Of a DNA stretch of 64,000 bases, positions 40,446-52,619 are shown in pieces (within the stretch, counting starts at the first letter, position 1; every line of letters begins with the position of its first letter). Source of the stretch: Myotis daubentonii (taxonomy: Eukaryota > Chordata > Mammalia > Chiroptera > Vespertilionidae); NCBI RefSeq assembly GCF_963259705.1, contig NC_081847.1, positions 89,608,546 through 89,672,545 of the forward strand, in the 5' to 3' direction. A model generated the notes under the pieces. That model was not told the DNA's origin. It saw only the letters and a list, made by a program, of their open reading frames with translations, and ran no database searches. Both the position numbers and the translations under genes were made by a program.

Positions 40446-41196
40446 AGATAACACCATCAACCTATTAAATGCAGGGCACATAGAGAAGAGAAGGATCAAT
40501 GAGACATAAACTCTACTATTAAGGAAACTGCTGTCTTATTATAACAAGAGAAAAGTTGAGAGAGTTTGCTAGCTACTACAATAAAGGAACACACATATTG
40601 TGTTATAATGGAATAGCAAAGATAGAAGGATGAGTTAAAGCTACCATTCAAGAATTCTTTACTGAGGAGGTGTTATATGACATTTGAATTGGGTTTTGGA
40701 GGTACGGAGTGTGAGATAAGAAATGGTGAAGGTCATTACCAGCTGAGCTGAGTGAGAAATATGTGGAATATTTCAAGTAGACAGGTGTGTTTTCTTCAAA
40801 TGTCAAAAATGATAATACATATTTAACCTAACTCAAGCCCAAACATGAATTTAATTTACAAATATTTACAGAAAAGGCTCCAAGTTGTTCCCCAATAACT
40901 GCCTTTCCCTACAGTTAAGACTCCCGCATGTTAGCTGGGAACATGGCCCCTGTCATAGACTAGTCTCCAGCTCTCCATTCAGCTAAGTGCAGCTATGCGT
41001 CTGACCAATGTGGCGTGAAGAAGGCTGATACACTCAACTTTCAGAACCGATCGAAGGGATGGCCATGCCCCTTCTTCCAGCTGCTGCTCAGGGCACGGAT
41101 TCGGTGGCAAGCCATATTTGACCATGGGAATGAGGGAAAAAATCCTAAGAATAACAGAGCAACCAGACAGGAGGACTCTGGCTCCCTGGATGTCTT

Positions 41197-41587
41197 TTTT
41201 TTTTTTTTTACATGTACATCCATATGTTTATTATTGCAGCATCATTTATAGTAGCCAAATATGGAAGCAACTTAAGTGTCCATCAATAGGTTAATGGATA
41301 AAGAAGAAAAGTTACATATACTAGTATACAATGTAATATGATTAAGCCATAAAAAAAAGAATGAAATCTTGTCATCTGCAACAACATGTGTGAGGGCCAA
41401 GAATAGAATATTGGGGACTAGCTATGGTTATGGGAAATATTAATTATGCTCTGTTAACCAGAATTGCCTTGTGTTGATTAAAGAAAGGACATTCTGACCT
41501 GCTGGGAGTTGTACACCTCCTGGACCTGGGAGTCAACCTTGGACCTGGGAGCCAACCTTGGAATGTGGTCCATTCCCATGGAAAGAT
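41197..41587 (-). mobile_element. Chimeric retrocopy: antisense L1 segment plus unknown sequence
   Basis: A 391-bp insert flanked by an exact 14-bp duplication TCCCTGGATGTCTT (41183-41196 and 41588-41601). Its left edge is a T run (41197-41209), so the inserted strand is minus with a poly-A tail. Read that way, the last half is the reverse complement of L1 ORF2 (41215-41385) and the first half (41386-41587) is unknown sequence with a 23-bp tandem duplication. It looks like L1 machinery copying an antisense-L1-containing transcript. Confidence 0.8.
41527..41573. repeat. 23-bp tandem duplication
   Basis: GGACCTGGGAGTCAACCTTG is followed at once by GGACCTGGGAGCCAACCTTG, with one base different. 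It lies within the retrocopied segment. Confidence 0.85.
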
Positions 41588-43021
41588 TCCCTGGATGTCT
41601 TGATATAGCAAAGCTATTGCATCATTCCTCGGACTATCTACCTTGAGACTGTGCTATGAGATAGGAACTTTCATTGAATTTAATCACTTATTTTGGGACT
41701 TAGTTATAGTCACGCAAACATGAACACTAGTTTATATAAATAGACTATGTTATAAAGTAAATGCAAATTAAAAGTAGTTTCTTGGTTCTCCATTCTCTAA
41801 ACCTGAGAAAATAATCAGAAAATATGTAAATTATTTGCAGAGCATTTAATATAATCAGTAATATAGAATTGTAATAGACTTTCAAATTTATTTTTAAATT
41901 TGAATCTATATAGCCACCCTAGGTAGAATGATCAGGGATCAATATTACTATAAGTGAACAGTAAGACAAGATATCATGAATTCATTACAAAAGTATTGGA
42001 TAACTCCATATTTTATTGGGTTTAACCTCATTTAGTCCATAAAATTATCATTACATACATTTCATTCTATATTAATATATTAAAGATCCACTTATAAAGA
42101 AAAGCCAAGGAAGTTATTAATGCCAGAAGAATCAATAAATGAAATCTAGATTTTTGCTGTAAGTCCACATTAGTTGACAATGTTTTCATTTACCGATTGG
42201 ACATCTCAGACCACTCAATTTTATTGTGATTACAGCTAAATATTTAATTGTTATCCATTTTATGCTTTATGGAGAACAGGGGAAATTTAACAAGTAAAGA
42301 TAACCATATTCTCATAGTGTGAGGGAAGAAACAGAATGGGCTGCAAGAGACCAAAGGGGAACTTCTGAAAAGAGAACCATGGGTGCTGAATGACCTGTTT
42401 ATATCAAATTGTCTGCAGGCAAATCGACTTGCCTGTGCTTCATGTATTACCTCATATTACAGGAATTCCAAAGAATAAATGGAATAAGCATATTTAATCA
42501 AATGACCTAAGGCATTGTGCCTCACCAAGCTCCCTGGCTCTCTCCATCAGCCCATAGAGGCAGGAATGGAAGGTGGCCACACGCTTCCTCTATCCTCACT
42601 GTCCTCATTTGGGCAAGGTCTTGATGGCAACGAGAAGCTAATGGGGTCAGAATCAAGAATATCAGCGCACCATTTGACATGTACATTACAGTGTAATCTC
42701 TGTTGCACCCCTAATTCCTGCCAACAGTACAACAAATATGTTCTACGGAAGGCAACTAAAATCAGGTAAAAGAGTGACTAGATCAATGAAAACTCATCTC
42801 TTCAGGAAAATCAATTGAGAGACATGCCCCTTCTAAGAGTACCTTAGAATTGAAGATTTATCTTTTTTTATATGGCCTGGCCTTTACTTACTACTGAGCT
42901 TTTGTACTTTCTTTTCTAGTTGTAAAATGATCAGTCTCTTCTAAGTTTAAAGATGAGTCAAATGGTTACGAGTTCTATTATGGTGGGCAACTCATCTTCT
43001 CTAAGTCTTAGTTTAGTGATA

Positions 43022-43235
43022 TCCTATATAATAAAAGGGTAATATGCAAATTGTCCCCTCAACCGGGAGGTCGACCAGAGTTTGACCAGGGGGCAGGGCC
43101 GGCCTGCCAACCACCCGGGGCCCCTCCCCACAGCCGGCCCCACCCCTGTCCCTTCTCCCCCCCGCCCCCCCCGCCCCATCCAGGGCAGATGGGCCAGACC
43201 CCACCTGTGCACAAATTCGTGCACTGGGCCTCTAG
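43022..43235 (+). mobile_element. Non-autonomous Helitron (HeliBat-type)
   Basis: A 214-bp element starting TCCTATATAATAAAAGGG and ending GGGCCTCTAG, inserted between A and T. The palindrome GTGCAC...GTGCAC near the 3' end is the terminator hairpin. The GC-rich centre has no open frame of note and no Rep/helicase coding. Confidence 0.88.
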
Positions 43236-44017
43236 TGTAAAATAAAAGTTTAAGACTATATGATTATCAAAGTCCTTACCAGAAACAAAATGTGACAGTT
43301 CTGACTTAAACTTCATTCACATCTTAGGTTGCATCCTAAAGTAGTAGAGGCTGCCCTGAATGTCTTCTGTTTTTAAAGAAGCTTGCTTTTTCAAATAATT
43401 CTCAAAAGCATGGCTTGAAGTTGGGACAGGCTTGACACCAGCAAATGGCTCCCTGTATAATCTCCTCCTGACCTTACCAGAGGTGTCATTCCTCCGCCAT
43501 GAGGAATTATTCAGCCCGCTGCTCTCATCATGAGAAACACTTCTAATAAAGGTTAGGAATTGCTTCAGGGACCAGGTGGTTGAAAATTGGGAAAGACTGG
43601 ACTTAACACTGAGATAACGATCTGCTCCTACTCAAAATTCTACAGACACTGTTTCACAATTCCTTATGAGAAAGGATAAGAATGCATCACTATATCTAAA
43701 ATACATGCTAATTCATAAAACTTTGAAAATTAAAAGTTATAAGTGGCTGGCTCAAAAGAATGGTGTCTTAAAAAAAGCAAATTAAGTAAATTCTACAATT
43801 TAAAAATCGGGTTAACATTTCCAATATTAAGGATGGATAAAAGAGGTAAGCAGTAAAGCCCATTCTATGTAATTCCAAATAGATTCGGCACTTTCCTCAT
43901 TGGGGGATTTCAAAATGCTTTTTGCTAATCCTAAAACTTTAGAATGTAAAATTTGAGCCATTACTGAAATTACCCCAGTAGCAACAACTTGTTCCAATAA
44001 ATCTTCATGAATGTTTA

Positions 44018-44055
44018 TATATATATATACATACATACATATATTTTATATATAG
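44018..44055. repeat. TA / TACA microsatellite
   Basis: Runs of TATATA followed by ATACATACATACATATATTT. A simple repeat next to the VES at 44117. Confidence 0.85.
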
Positions 44056-44116
44056 CAACCAGCAGGTCACCTTCAATAAGCACATTAAGCAACAAATTGA
44101 ATAATAAACATTGTGC

Positions 44117-44319
44117 GCCCAGCCAGAGTGGCTCAGTGGTTGGACATAGACCTATGGTTCGATTCCCTGTGAGGGTACATGCCCGGGTTGCAGACTTGGT
44201 CCCCAGTGGGAACATGCAGGAAGCAGCTGATCCATGATTCTCATCGTTGATGTTTGTATCTCTCTCCCCGTCTCCCTTCCTCTCTGAAATCAATTTTAAA
44301 AATGTATATTTTAAAAAAA
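44117..44319 (+). mobile_element. VES SINE
   Basis: A sense VES with a shortened head. It is flanked by a diverged duplication, AATAAACATTGTGC on the left and AATAATGATTGTGC on the right. Confidence 0.88.
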
Positions 44320-44654
44320 TAATGATTGTGCAAATTGTATTTCATGCAGACATGCCGCAGAAGAACTGTCATGAATTCAGGCCAGCCACAGTGGCCTAGG
44401 GGAACGTGCTCTGCCTGGAAACTTTACACCTGTCTTCTGCAAAAATAAACAGGGAGGGAGTTTTTGTACCTCCTGGTGGGAAATACAGTGGGTGGATGAG
44501 ATGAGGAAGAAGGGTTAGTGGTTATGACGCAGATTACCAACAGTAAAGTATATCTGATTATGTTCTGCGTAAAAACCTGCCCTGAGAAATGCAGTGATAT
44601 GCTTCTGAAATCACACTCACTTATTCATTTGGCCCCCCTCTCCCTTCCCTAGAC

Positions 44655-44891
44655 CAGCGATGGCGAACCTTTTGGGCTCGGCGTGTCAGCATTTTGAAAA
44701 ACCATAACTTAACTCTGGTGCCGTGTCACATACAGAAATTTTTTGATATTTGCAACCATAGGAAAACAAAGACTTATATTTTTGATATTTATTTTATATA
44801 TATTTAAATGCCACTTAACAAAGAATAATGAACCAAAAAAATGAGTTCGCGTGTCACCTCTGACACGCGTGTCCTAGGTTCGCCAGCACTG
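44655..44891 (-). mobile_element. Non-autonomous hAT element (family B)
   Basis: The reverse-orientation copy of the family at 15088, with ends CAGCGATGGCGAACC...TTCGCCAGCACTG and target duplication CCCTAGAC / GCCTAGAC. Full-length and non-coding. Confidence 0.92.
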
Positions 44892-45048
44892 GCCTAGACG
44901 GATCTCTTAAAAGGAGAACGAGGTTGCTAAGTTAGTCTCCCCAGGCCCCTCCTAAGCACGATTTAGCCAGTCCCATCTATTTTCTTTTAGCTGTTTCACA
45001 AGTGTAGTCACCGGCACCCTCTAAAATTGCCTTTTGGACTGTCTACAT

Positions 45049-45528
45049 CAGTGGTTCCCACCGTGGAGCACACGCCCCACAAGGGGGCAATATGATTTTT
45101 AAAGGGGGCAATTCAATAATCAGTTATTAACAGTGAATTTTTTGCATGAGCTTCTAGGGGCCTCCTATACAGTATATAAATATATATTGTAACATATTTA
45201 TGCATTTCAGTTCTCTATTATATGTTTTGAGACTTTGCTTGCTATTTTTTATATCACTTCATATTATTATTATTATTTTAACAATTTCTTAGTGATTTCT
45301 TCCTCAGTACTTCAACTGTCCTTTGGTTCTTTTATTTTTCTCTTTCATGGATGCCATGTTCTTTGGAAACTTGTTTAGACCAAGTTAATGGCCTTTTAGG
45401 CTTCCTCCACGTGACTAGGGGTTCACTTTTTGAAAAATAAGAATTATATGTCACGGAGGGTGGGAGGAAACCAGGATTTTAGAGATGCTTAGGGGGGGGG
45501 CATGGCCAAAAAAGGCTGGGAACCACTG
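45049..45528 (+). mobile_element. hAT-like DNA transposon remnant, 480 bp
   Basis: Terminal repeats CAGTGGTTCCCACC...GGCTGGGAACCACTG bound an AT-rich, non-coding body. These ends are typical of hAT elements. No clear 8-bp duplication remains (GTCTACAT on the left, ATCAGCGA on the right), so it is older, or was rearranged. Confidence 0.7.
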
Positions 45529-46044
45529 ATCAGCGACTCCGCTTTGACTCGTCACAGTTAGCAAGTTCGCCAGAAACGATTTCCACTCTCTAAGTTCAGT
45601 ATCAACAACAATATGGTAAGCGTCCTATGAAGCCTTGGTTCTTCTACTACCCGAGGTATGTTTCCCCCCGACCCTCCTAGCATGTCCTTCCAAAACACAC
45701 TTGAGAAGTCAAGTGTGTCTTGCTGCTGCCCAGAGCGTCACCCGCAGCCGTCCTCACGCTGGACAGGCATAATAAGAGCGTTCATCGGAGGCTTTGCATC
45801 CTGCAAATCTACACGGGTTATGGAAAACCATGTTCACCCTTCAACCCTACTTACAAGGAGGCTATACCCTGGGAGTCTCAACCCACCTGCGTCTGCAGGT
45901 CAGCCAGGAAAAGTGCTGAAGGGGATGGGTCGAAGCAAAACTAAAATCACGTGGGCATGTAGCAATCAAGAGCACACGTTTTCTTAGGCTCACACTACAA
46001 GCATTGGAAAAGGTCATGCGCAATTGGTTCTGAGTGAGACATCA

Positions 46045-46183
46045 AACCCGAGACCTGTCACTAGCCAGCTGGATAAACAGTCTAAGCTTCCCTATCCGTA
46101 AAATGGGAACTATAATGTCATCAACCCACTTCAAAGATGCTTAAAAGATAATTCACGGACAGTCCTTAACATTGGGTCTAATA
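46045..46183 (+). mobile_element. MIR-like SINE fragment beside a hAT insertion
   Basis: 'AGCTGGATAAACAGTCTAAGCTTCCCTATCCGTAAAATGGGAACTATAATG' corresponds to the MIR core and is followed by a degraded 3' part. The hAT copy at 46184 then begins. Confidence 0.58.
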
Positions 46184-46418
46184 CCGTGATGGCGAACCTA
46201 TGACACGCGTGTCAGAGGTGACACGCAAACTCATTTTTTTGGTTGATTTTTCTTTGTTAAATGGCATTTAAATATATAAAATAAATATCAAAAATATAAG
46301 TCTTTGTTTTACTATGGTTGCAAGTATCAAAAAATGTCTATATGTGACACGGCACCAGAGTTAAGTTATGGTTTTTCAAAATGCTGACACGCTGAGCTCA
46401 AAAGGTTCTCCATCACTG
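46184..46418 (+). mobile_element. Non-autonomous hAT element (family B)
   Basis: A full-length copy of the family at 15088, with a perfect 8-bp duplication GTCTAATA. The left flank is a MIR-like remnant, so this hAT copy appears to have landed inside or at the end of an old MIR. Confidence 0.93.
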
Positions 46419-47152
46419 GTCTAATATGTTATTCTAAAAAATGTTAGGTATTCCTTTAATGATCAGCGTGCACTCATGAATGTGGCTGACGCACTGCCCA
46501 GAGCATGGCACCTCAGCATTAAGCCAAACACATGAATGGAGGCCAAGATGTGGGTTCCGTGGCTTAATGAGCTTACATTTAGGGTGGAAAGACATCACTT
46601 CTTGGCATGTTGGAAAATAATAAACTGTATTCAGAATTCAAGCGAGAATTTAGAAATTCCTAGATTTAAACATTTTAAAACTGAAAATGAAAACATTATT
46701 CGATGGGCAGAACACATGCTTCCCAGAGAGGGGTGAAGAGACCTCATGAAATGACATGGGGAAGAATGGTCTGTCACCCGGCTGTTCAACCATCAAACGC
46801 AGGGGCCACCTTTTATTAATCCAGCAACCGTTACAGCCTTGAGGACAAAGCATGTGCTTAATAAATGTCCATGGAATGAAAACTTCCACAAACCCCCAGG
46901 CCGTACACACTGAGCAGAGAAGACACCGTATCTAATAGACTAACTTCTTGTGATACATCTATATCTCCACAACTTTATTTTCTTTGCTCTGATGTCCTTG
47001 AATTGGACTACTAAGCACCTGGCAAAGCTCTGTACCCACACACTTGAGTATCGTGAGCCTGGTCAGATGACAGCCCACGGACGGAGGAGAAGAGATCCAG
47101 GACAGAAGCATGCACAGCACCAGAGCAGCCTTCACTTAAGAAAAATGTTAAT

Positions 47153-47372
47153 AGCCCAGCTGGTGTGGCTCAGTGGTTGAGCATTGACCTATCAACCAGG
47201 AGGTGATGGTTCCATTCCTGATCAGGGCACATGGTTGGGTTGCAGGCTTGATGCCCAGTAGGGGGTGTGCAGGAGGCAGGCGATCAATGATTCTCTCTCA
47301 TCACTCATATTTCTATCTCTCCCTCTCTCCCTCTCTCTTCCTCTCTGAAATCAATAAAAATATATTTAAAAA
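47153..47372 (+). mobile_element. VES SINE
   Basis: A full-length sense VES, 'GGTTGAGCATTGACC' head type, with a CT-rich tract, TCAATAAAAATATATTT and an A-rich tail. Confidence 0.88.
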
Positions 47373-48375
47373 AGTAAAATCAAATAATGTGAACAGAAAT
47401 CACCTAAATTTCAAACAGACTGCCAGTGAATAATTATCAAATTGATTTTGTGTAGGCCTCTCAAGGGGTGTAGGTAAATAGTCCTTAATTGTCCTGACAG
47501 CACTAACACTTGTTCTTAGGAATTGTGCACTGTCGCTTTTAGAAAACCTGGCTTAACAAAATGTCATAATTTTTACTCCTCTAAAAACAAATCCACTATA
47601 AAAAGAAGTCCCCATGTCAGCATATCAACTGTTTTGCATTTGAATTATCTTGTCAAGTTCAAAAACAATGAAGCAAAACTAAAATCATTTAGGCATGTGG
47701 CAATTAAGAGAACAAGAGATAAAGATAAAAACACCACTTAGAAAAAAAATCAAATAAAAGCACCCCAGTTAAGTGCCTATTCCTCCGCAGAGATTTCCAT
47801 CTGCATAGCTTCCTCAGAAAGGCTCACACACAATGTAATTTTATATCCATTTCTGCTTCTATTTCTGCACTGAAATATTTAGAGAGTGCTCAGTATTTCT
47901 GGAGTAAATTATACCTAGATCTTGATAAAGCTGAAATCACCTAAATTACACCTTTTTGTTCAATTACTTGGAAGAATGGAGAAAGAAAGCTTGACAAAAT
48001 TAAAATAACGTATTTAAAAATGGCCATTGCATAGCTATAATTGTACACCTTAGTGAATATTGATGCTTTGAGGGTTCTATGCACTCACCACAGCAATTTT
48101 TACCAAAGGCTTCAAATAAAATCCAAATCAATTTATGTTATGTGACTATACACAGTATATTTGAACACAAAGCAACCCAACTATTCTATTGGTGTATGTT
48201 AGAAATAGCTTGTGAAAACACATACCAGGAGCATGTGAAAACGGAAGCTCAGTACAGTATTAAACATATTCTTAGAAGAGCACCTTCCAAGATAAATCAG
48301 ATACTCGATGTTCTAGAAATATTCTCATGGTATGCCATGAATTCTGGAAATGTAAAGTTCCAAATTCTGAATCAT

Positions 48376-48755
48376 TGTTATGAACTGAATTTCGGCATCG
48401 CCCTCCCACCCCAATTCATATGTGGAAGCCTTAGTGTGTCTGTACTGGGAGACGGGGCCTCTATGGAAGTGATTAGGGTGGGATTAAGTCAGAAGGATGG
48501 GGCCTTGGTCTGACAAGAGTCGCCTGATTATAAGAAGAGTCATCAAAGAGTCCGCTCTCTCTGCAGAAAGGCCATGTGAGGACACAGCGAGAAGGTGGCA
48601 TCTGCAAGCCAGGAGGAGAGCCCTCACCAGAAATCTGCCCTGCTGGACCCTGACCTGGGACTTCCGACCTCCAGAATGGAGACAAACAGATCTCTGTCCT
48701 TAAGCTATCCCGTTTACAGTGTTTTGTTACGGCAGCCTGAGCAGACTAAGCTAAT
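48376..48755 (+). mobile_element. Solo LTR of MaLR type (MST/MLT1-like)
   Basis: Starts TGTTATGAACTGAATT, then 'AATTCATATGTGGAAGCC', 'GGGGCCTCTATGGAAGTGATTAGG', 'TGATTATAAGAAGAG', 'GCCATGTGAGGACACAGCGAGAAGG', 'CAGGAGGAGAGCCCTCACC' and ends in 'GCAGCCTGAGCAGACTAAG'. This order is that of a MaLR-type long terminal repeat. No internal retroviral genes are beside it, so it is a solo LTR, and its promoter status is unknown. Confidence 0.85.
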
Positions 48756-49805
48756 CGCATATGACTTCCATCTGAGAACCAGGAAAAGTCCTGTTCCAAA
48801 ATAATGAGTGTGAAGCATTCTACGTGCAAAGTGCTTCCTCCCCATTCAGCCACCCAATCTTATAGCCTCTATGGACCAGTGTGCTAACTGCCAGAAGTGC
48901 ATGTGAGTGTGTGTGAATACACAACGCCCCATACACACACATGACACCGTCCATGAATGCCTCGTGGGCCTCTACTTCTGCTTTCCAAATCATGGAAAGA
49001 TAAGGGGCGAAATTTCACCATGAAAGCAAGTTGTCTACTGTGGCTGCAATACCAGATGCCTGAACATAAAGGCTTCTAAGCAGCCAAAGTCCAGACTGAT
49101 CAGGGGTGTGCTAAGGAGCTCAAAACTGATCTCCTAGCGTAATGTTTCATATAGCTATTTCTTAACTCAGGAAATGCTTCCACCATAATATATAATCTTA
49201 TCACCCTCCTGAGGAATTACTTCAATCGCACAATGTAAAAAAGTAGCTTCAAGTAAAAAAGTTTGATTTATGACAAATTACATAAATATTTTTCAACAAG
49301 TAGTGATATCCATGTATAAATTATGAATGTTACATACAAGTTTTATAGAAATTAATTTAAAACTAGTTAATTATGTACAAAAGCATATAATGCCAACCAA
49401 TGACATACTGACATATTTGGGGAGGAACCGAATGTATATAAAAATGACCAGATTGGAAGTTTAAAAACCTCATCTAATTGTAAGGTATAATTAATGTATG
49501 GTTTTGTTATTCATATCATAAGCTCTGCATTATCAGGATATCATGCATTTATTCCAGTATCATTTGATTAGGAAAAAAGTATCAAACCGGTTTGATCTAA
49601 TTATCACCAAACATACAACTGACAATATCTTTCAATTCATAGTTTATTAGTTGCAACCTATTCTCTGGAATATTGCTGGCTATTGGTTAAGAAATGCTAC
49701 TATCAGTGGTAGTTTTTAAGAAAAAAATGGATTTAAAAAGGGGAGACCATGTTTAAAGAGATCAAATAAAAAGCTACTATGTTAATCTAGTTTAGAAATT
49801 ATAAG

Positions 49806-50366
49806 TATATAGTGGCAAAGAGCAGCCTAGTATCTACCCAAAAAACTGCAAAAAAAAATTATTTGTAAAGATATATGTACCCCTATGTCCACTGCAGCAT
49901 TATCCACAGTGACCAAGGCACGGAAACAACCAGTGTCCTTCAACAGACGACTGGATAAAGAAGAGGTGGCACATACACACAGTGGAATATGACTCAGCCA
50001 TAAAAAAGATGAAATACTGCCATTTGCAACAACATGGGTGGATCTTGAGAATATCGTATCAAAACAAGCCAGAAAGAAAAAGTCAAGAACCACATCATTT
50101 CACTCATATGTGGGATTTATGGACAAACAAGACAAACAAACAAAAACTCATAGGCACAACAGTATGGTGGTAACCAAAGGGAAGGGGTGTAGAGGGAGGG
50201 AGGTAAGGGTAAAAAAATTAAATATATGGTGAAGGAAGGTTAGGTGACTTAACTTTGGATTGTAAACACACAAGGCAATATACAGATGATGTATTATAAG
50301 GCTGTATACCTGAAACCTACATGATCTTATTAACCAATGTCACCCCAATAAATTTAATTAACAAGA
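49806..50366 (+). mobile_element. 5'-truncated L1 LINE with target duplication
   Basis: This holds the end of L1 ORF2 and the 3' untranslated region. Recognisable words are GTCCACTGCAGCATTAT, GGAATATGACTCAGCCATAAA, GCAACAACATGGGTGGATCTTGAG, TCACTCATATGTGGGATT and ACCAATGTCACCCCAATAAATTT. It is flanked by an exact 12-bp duplication AGAAATTATAAG at 49794 and 50367. The ORF2 part is short and broken, so it is inactive. Confidence 0.87.
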
Positions 50367-51392
50367 AGAAATTATAAGAGGAAAGAATGAATGGCAAAGA
50401 GTGGGCATACAAAGAAAGAAGGATGTACTTAGGAAATAGAACTAACACCAGCCATGGTGGTAGAGGAGAAGAGATTTCAGAATTACTCTGATTTCGATTT
50501 CTAATCTGAGTAATGACGGCAAATCAAGTTTTTGTCAACTAAGAGACAGGTTATTCTAAAGGTGTGTTTACACACTCGCATACACACCTACACACACATA
50601 TAAATATATGCAGATTGCCCTGTTTCTGTTTAGTAACACCACTGTCTCATCCCTCCCTCCCTAGGTAGCTGACTGTGCACACCCTTTATGCACTGAGAGG
50701 ATCACATGTTAGCAAACTGCAGGGGTGGCCATGAGAGTTGACATTGTAATTCTGAAATGTCCCAACAAAAACAAACTGAACAGCCATGTCAGTACAAAAG
50801 GATGAATGCCAACATGGAGTCTGGAGATAAGAATTGATTTTGCGGTAGGAATTATTTGTGTTTCTGTCTTATCTCCAGACAAAACATTTCAGCCGCGAGA
50901 AAGAATCGTCTCCTATAGCACTAATTAGAAACGTAAATCTCCCCGAGACCAATGCCAAGGCAGCTTATTGTTTGTCACTATATGTGATAATAGAATCTTC
51001 TGACATTTTATTCCCCTGAAAAAAATGCAACATCTTTAATAAACCACTGCCCAGCGGAGAGCCTCATTTCAGCATATCATAACAGAAATTACAAGACAGA
51101 AAACATGCAAAGCCTTAAGACAAGTAGCTAAAATCAAATTTATTCTCAGAATTACCAGTGGGCATAAAAATTTTTCATTGATACCAAAATAATTACAAAA
51201 TACTAGATTGCCAATTGCATGCTCCACATTGCAAAACTGAAAAAAAATGCCCATATTCTGAGTAGCACTAAACACAACAGAGATTATTTATACAACTTTT
51301 CAAATGTCCCTACTGTGATATGTAATTATAGGCTGCTGCTCTGTAAATGACTGATAAAACCTAATCTAGATTTTTTTAAAGTAAGGCAACTA

Positions 51393-51920
51393 TCTACACT
51401 AATAAAAGAGAAACATGATAATTGGCGTACGGCCGCTACCCTTTTCATTGGCTAATCAGCGAGATATGCAAATTAACTGTCAGCCAAGATGGCGGCCGGC
51501 AGCCAGGCAGCTTGAAACTAACATGAGGCTTGCTTGCCTCAGTGATGGAAGATCGTTGGAGGAAACCAACGTTCCCCGCCTGCGGCTGCAGGCCTCTGAG
51601 CGAGCAGTTTAAGAAACATTGTAACAAATACTGCCGGACTTCAGCCAGCAGATTCGCAACATTGTAAGCAAAGGCCAGAAACCTACTTTCAGCCGCGGAG
51701 GCCTAAGAGCTGGAGCCAAGCCTCAAGGTAAAGCTGGCCCAGAATAAAAAAGAAAAAAAAAGAAAAAAAGGAGCGGTTGGGAACCTCAGTCACTCCCAGC
51801 CTGAAAACAGCCTTCAGCCCCTCACCCACGCTGGCCAGGCACCCCAGTGGGGACCCCCACCCTGATCCAGGACACCCTTCAGGGCAAACCAGCCGGCCCC
51901 ACCCATGCACCAGGCCTCTA
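51393..51920 (+). mobile_element. Non-autonomous Helitron with possible captured exon
   Basis: The 5' end reads TCTACACTAATAAAAGAG and is preceded by A, as in HeliBat elements. The 3' end reads CACCAGGCCTCTA, with the last G of CTAG apparently lost where the next Helitron begins. The interior (about 51480-51727) is GC-rich and contains AAGATGGCGGC, then an exon-like stretch ending at a CAAG|GTAAAG splice-donor-like site, followed by an A-rich run at 51745-51770. I do not recognise a source gene. Confidence 0.78.
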
Positions 51921-52619
51921 CCCTATATAGTAAAAGGGTAATATGCCTCCCGGCACCGGGATCAGCATGACACGGGGCAGCGCCCAAACCCCTGATGGCC
52001 CTGCGGCTCTGTGTGTGACAGGGGGCGGGGCCCCAACCCCCTGAGCAGCCCTGCTCTGTGCCTGATAGGGGGGAGCTCCCCAACCTCTCCCCCCCACAGG
52101 CCCTGCTCTGAGTGTGAGAGTGGCGGCGCCCCATAACCTCCCCATCGGCCCTGCCCTGAGTGTGAGAGTGGCGGCGCCCCAACCCCCTGATGGGCCCTGC
52201 TCTGTGGGTGATAGAGGGGGTGGTGCCCCAACCCCCTGATTGGCCCTGCTCTGTGTGTGACAGGGGGTGGCGCCACAACCTCCCCATCGACCCTGCCTTG
52301 AGTGTGACAGGGGACGGTGCCCCAACCCCCCAATTGGCCCTACCCTGAGCGTGACTGAGGGTGGCATCACAACCTCCCAATCTGCCCTGCTCTGTGCATG
52401 ACGGGGCGGCGCCCCAACTCCCTAATCGGCCCTGCTCTGAGCCCGACCAGGGGCTGCACCTAGGGATTGGGCCTGCCCTCTGCCACCTGGGAGCAGGCCT
52501 AAGCCAGCAGGTCGTTACCTCCCGAGGGGTCCCAGACTGTGAGAGGGCACAGGCCGGGCTGAAGGACCCCCCCCCCCCCCCGCCCCGAGCGCACAAATTT
52601 TTGTGCACCGGGCCTCTAG
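51921..52619 (+). mobile_element. Non-autonomous Helitron with internal tandem repeats
   Basis: It starts CCCTATATAGTAAAAGGG directly after the preceding Helitron and ends GGGCCTCTAG followed by T. A terminator hairpin GCACAAATTTTTGTGC lies at 52591-52606. The interior is built of imperfect units of about 60 bp ('GCCCCAACCCCCTGAT..GGCCCTGCTCTG'), which keep long but meaningless frames open on the minus strand. No Rep/helicase coding is present. Confidence 0.87.
52000..52440. repeat. Imperfect tandem repeat inside the Helitron
   Basis: About seven GC-rich units of roughly 55-65 bp, each with 'GGCCCTGCTCTGTG.GTGA.AGGGGG.GG.GCCCCAACC'. The units differ by many substitutions, so this is an old internal expansion carried by the element. 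Confidence 0.8.
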
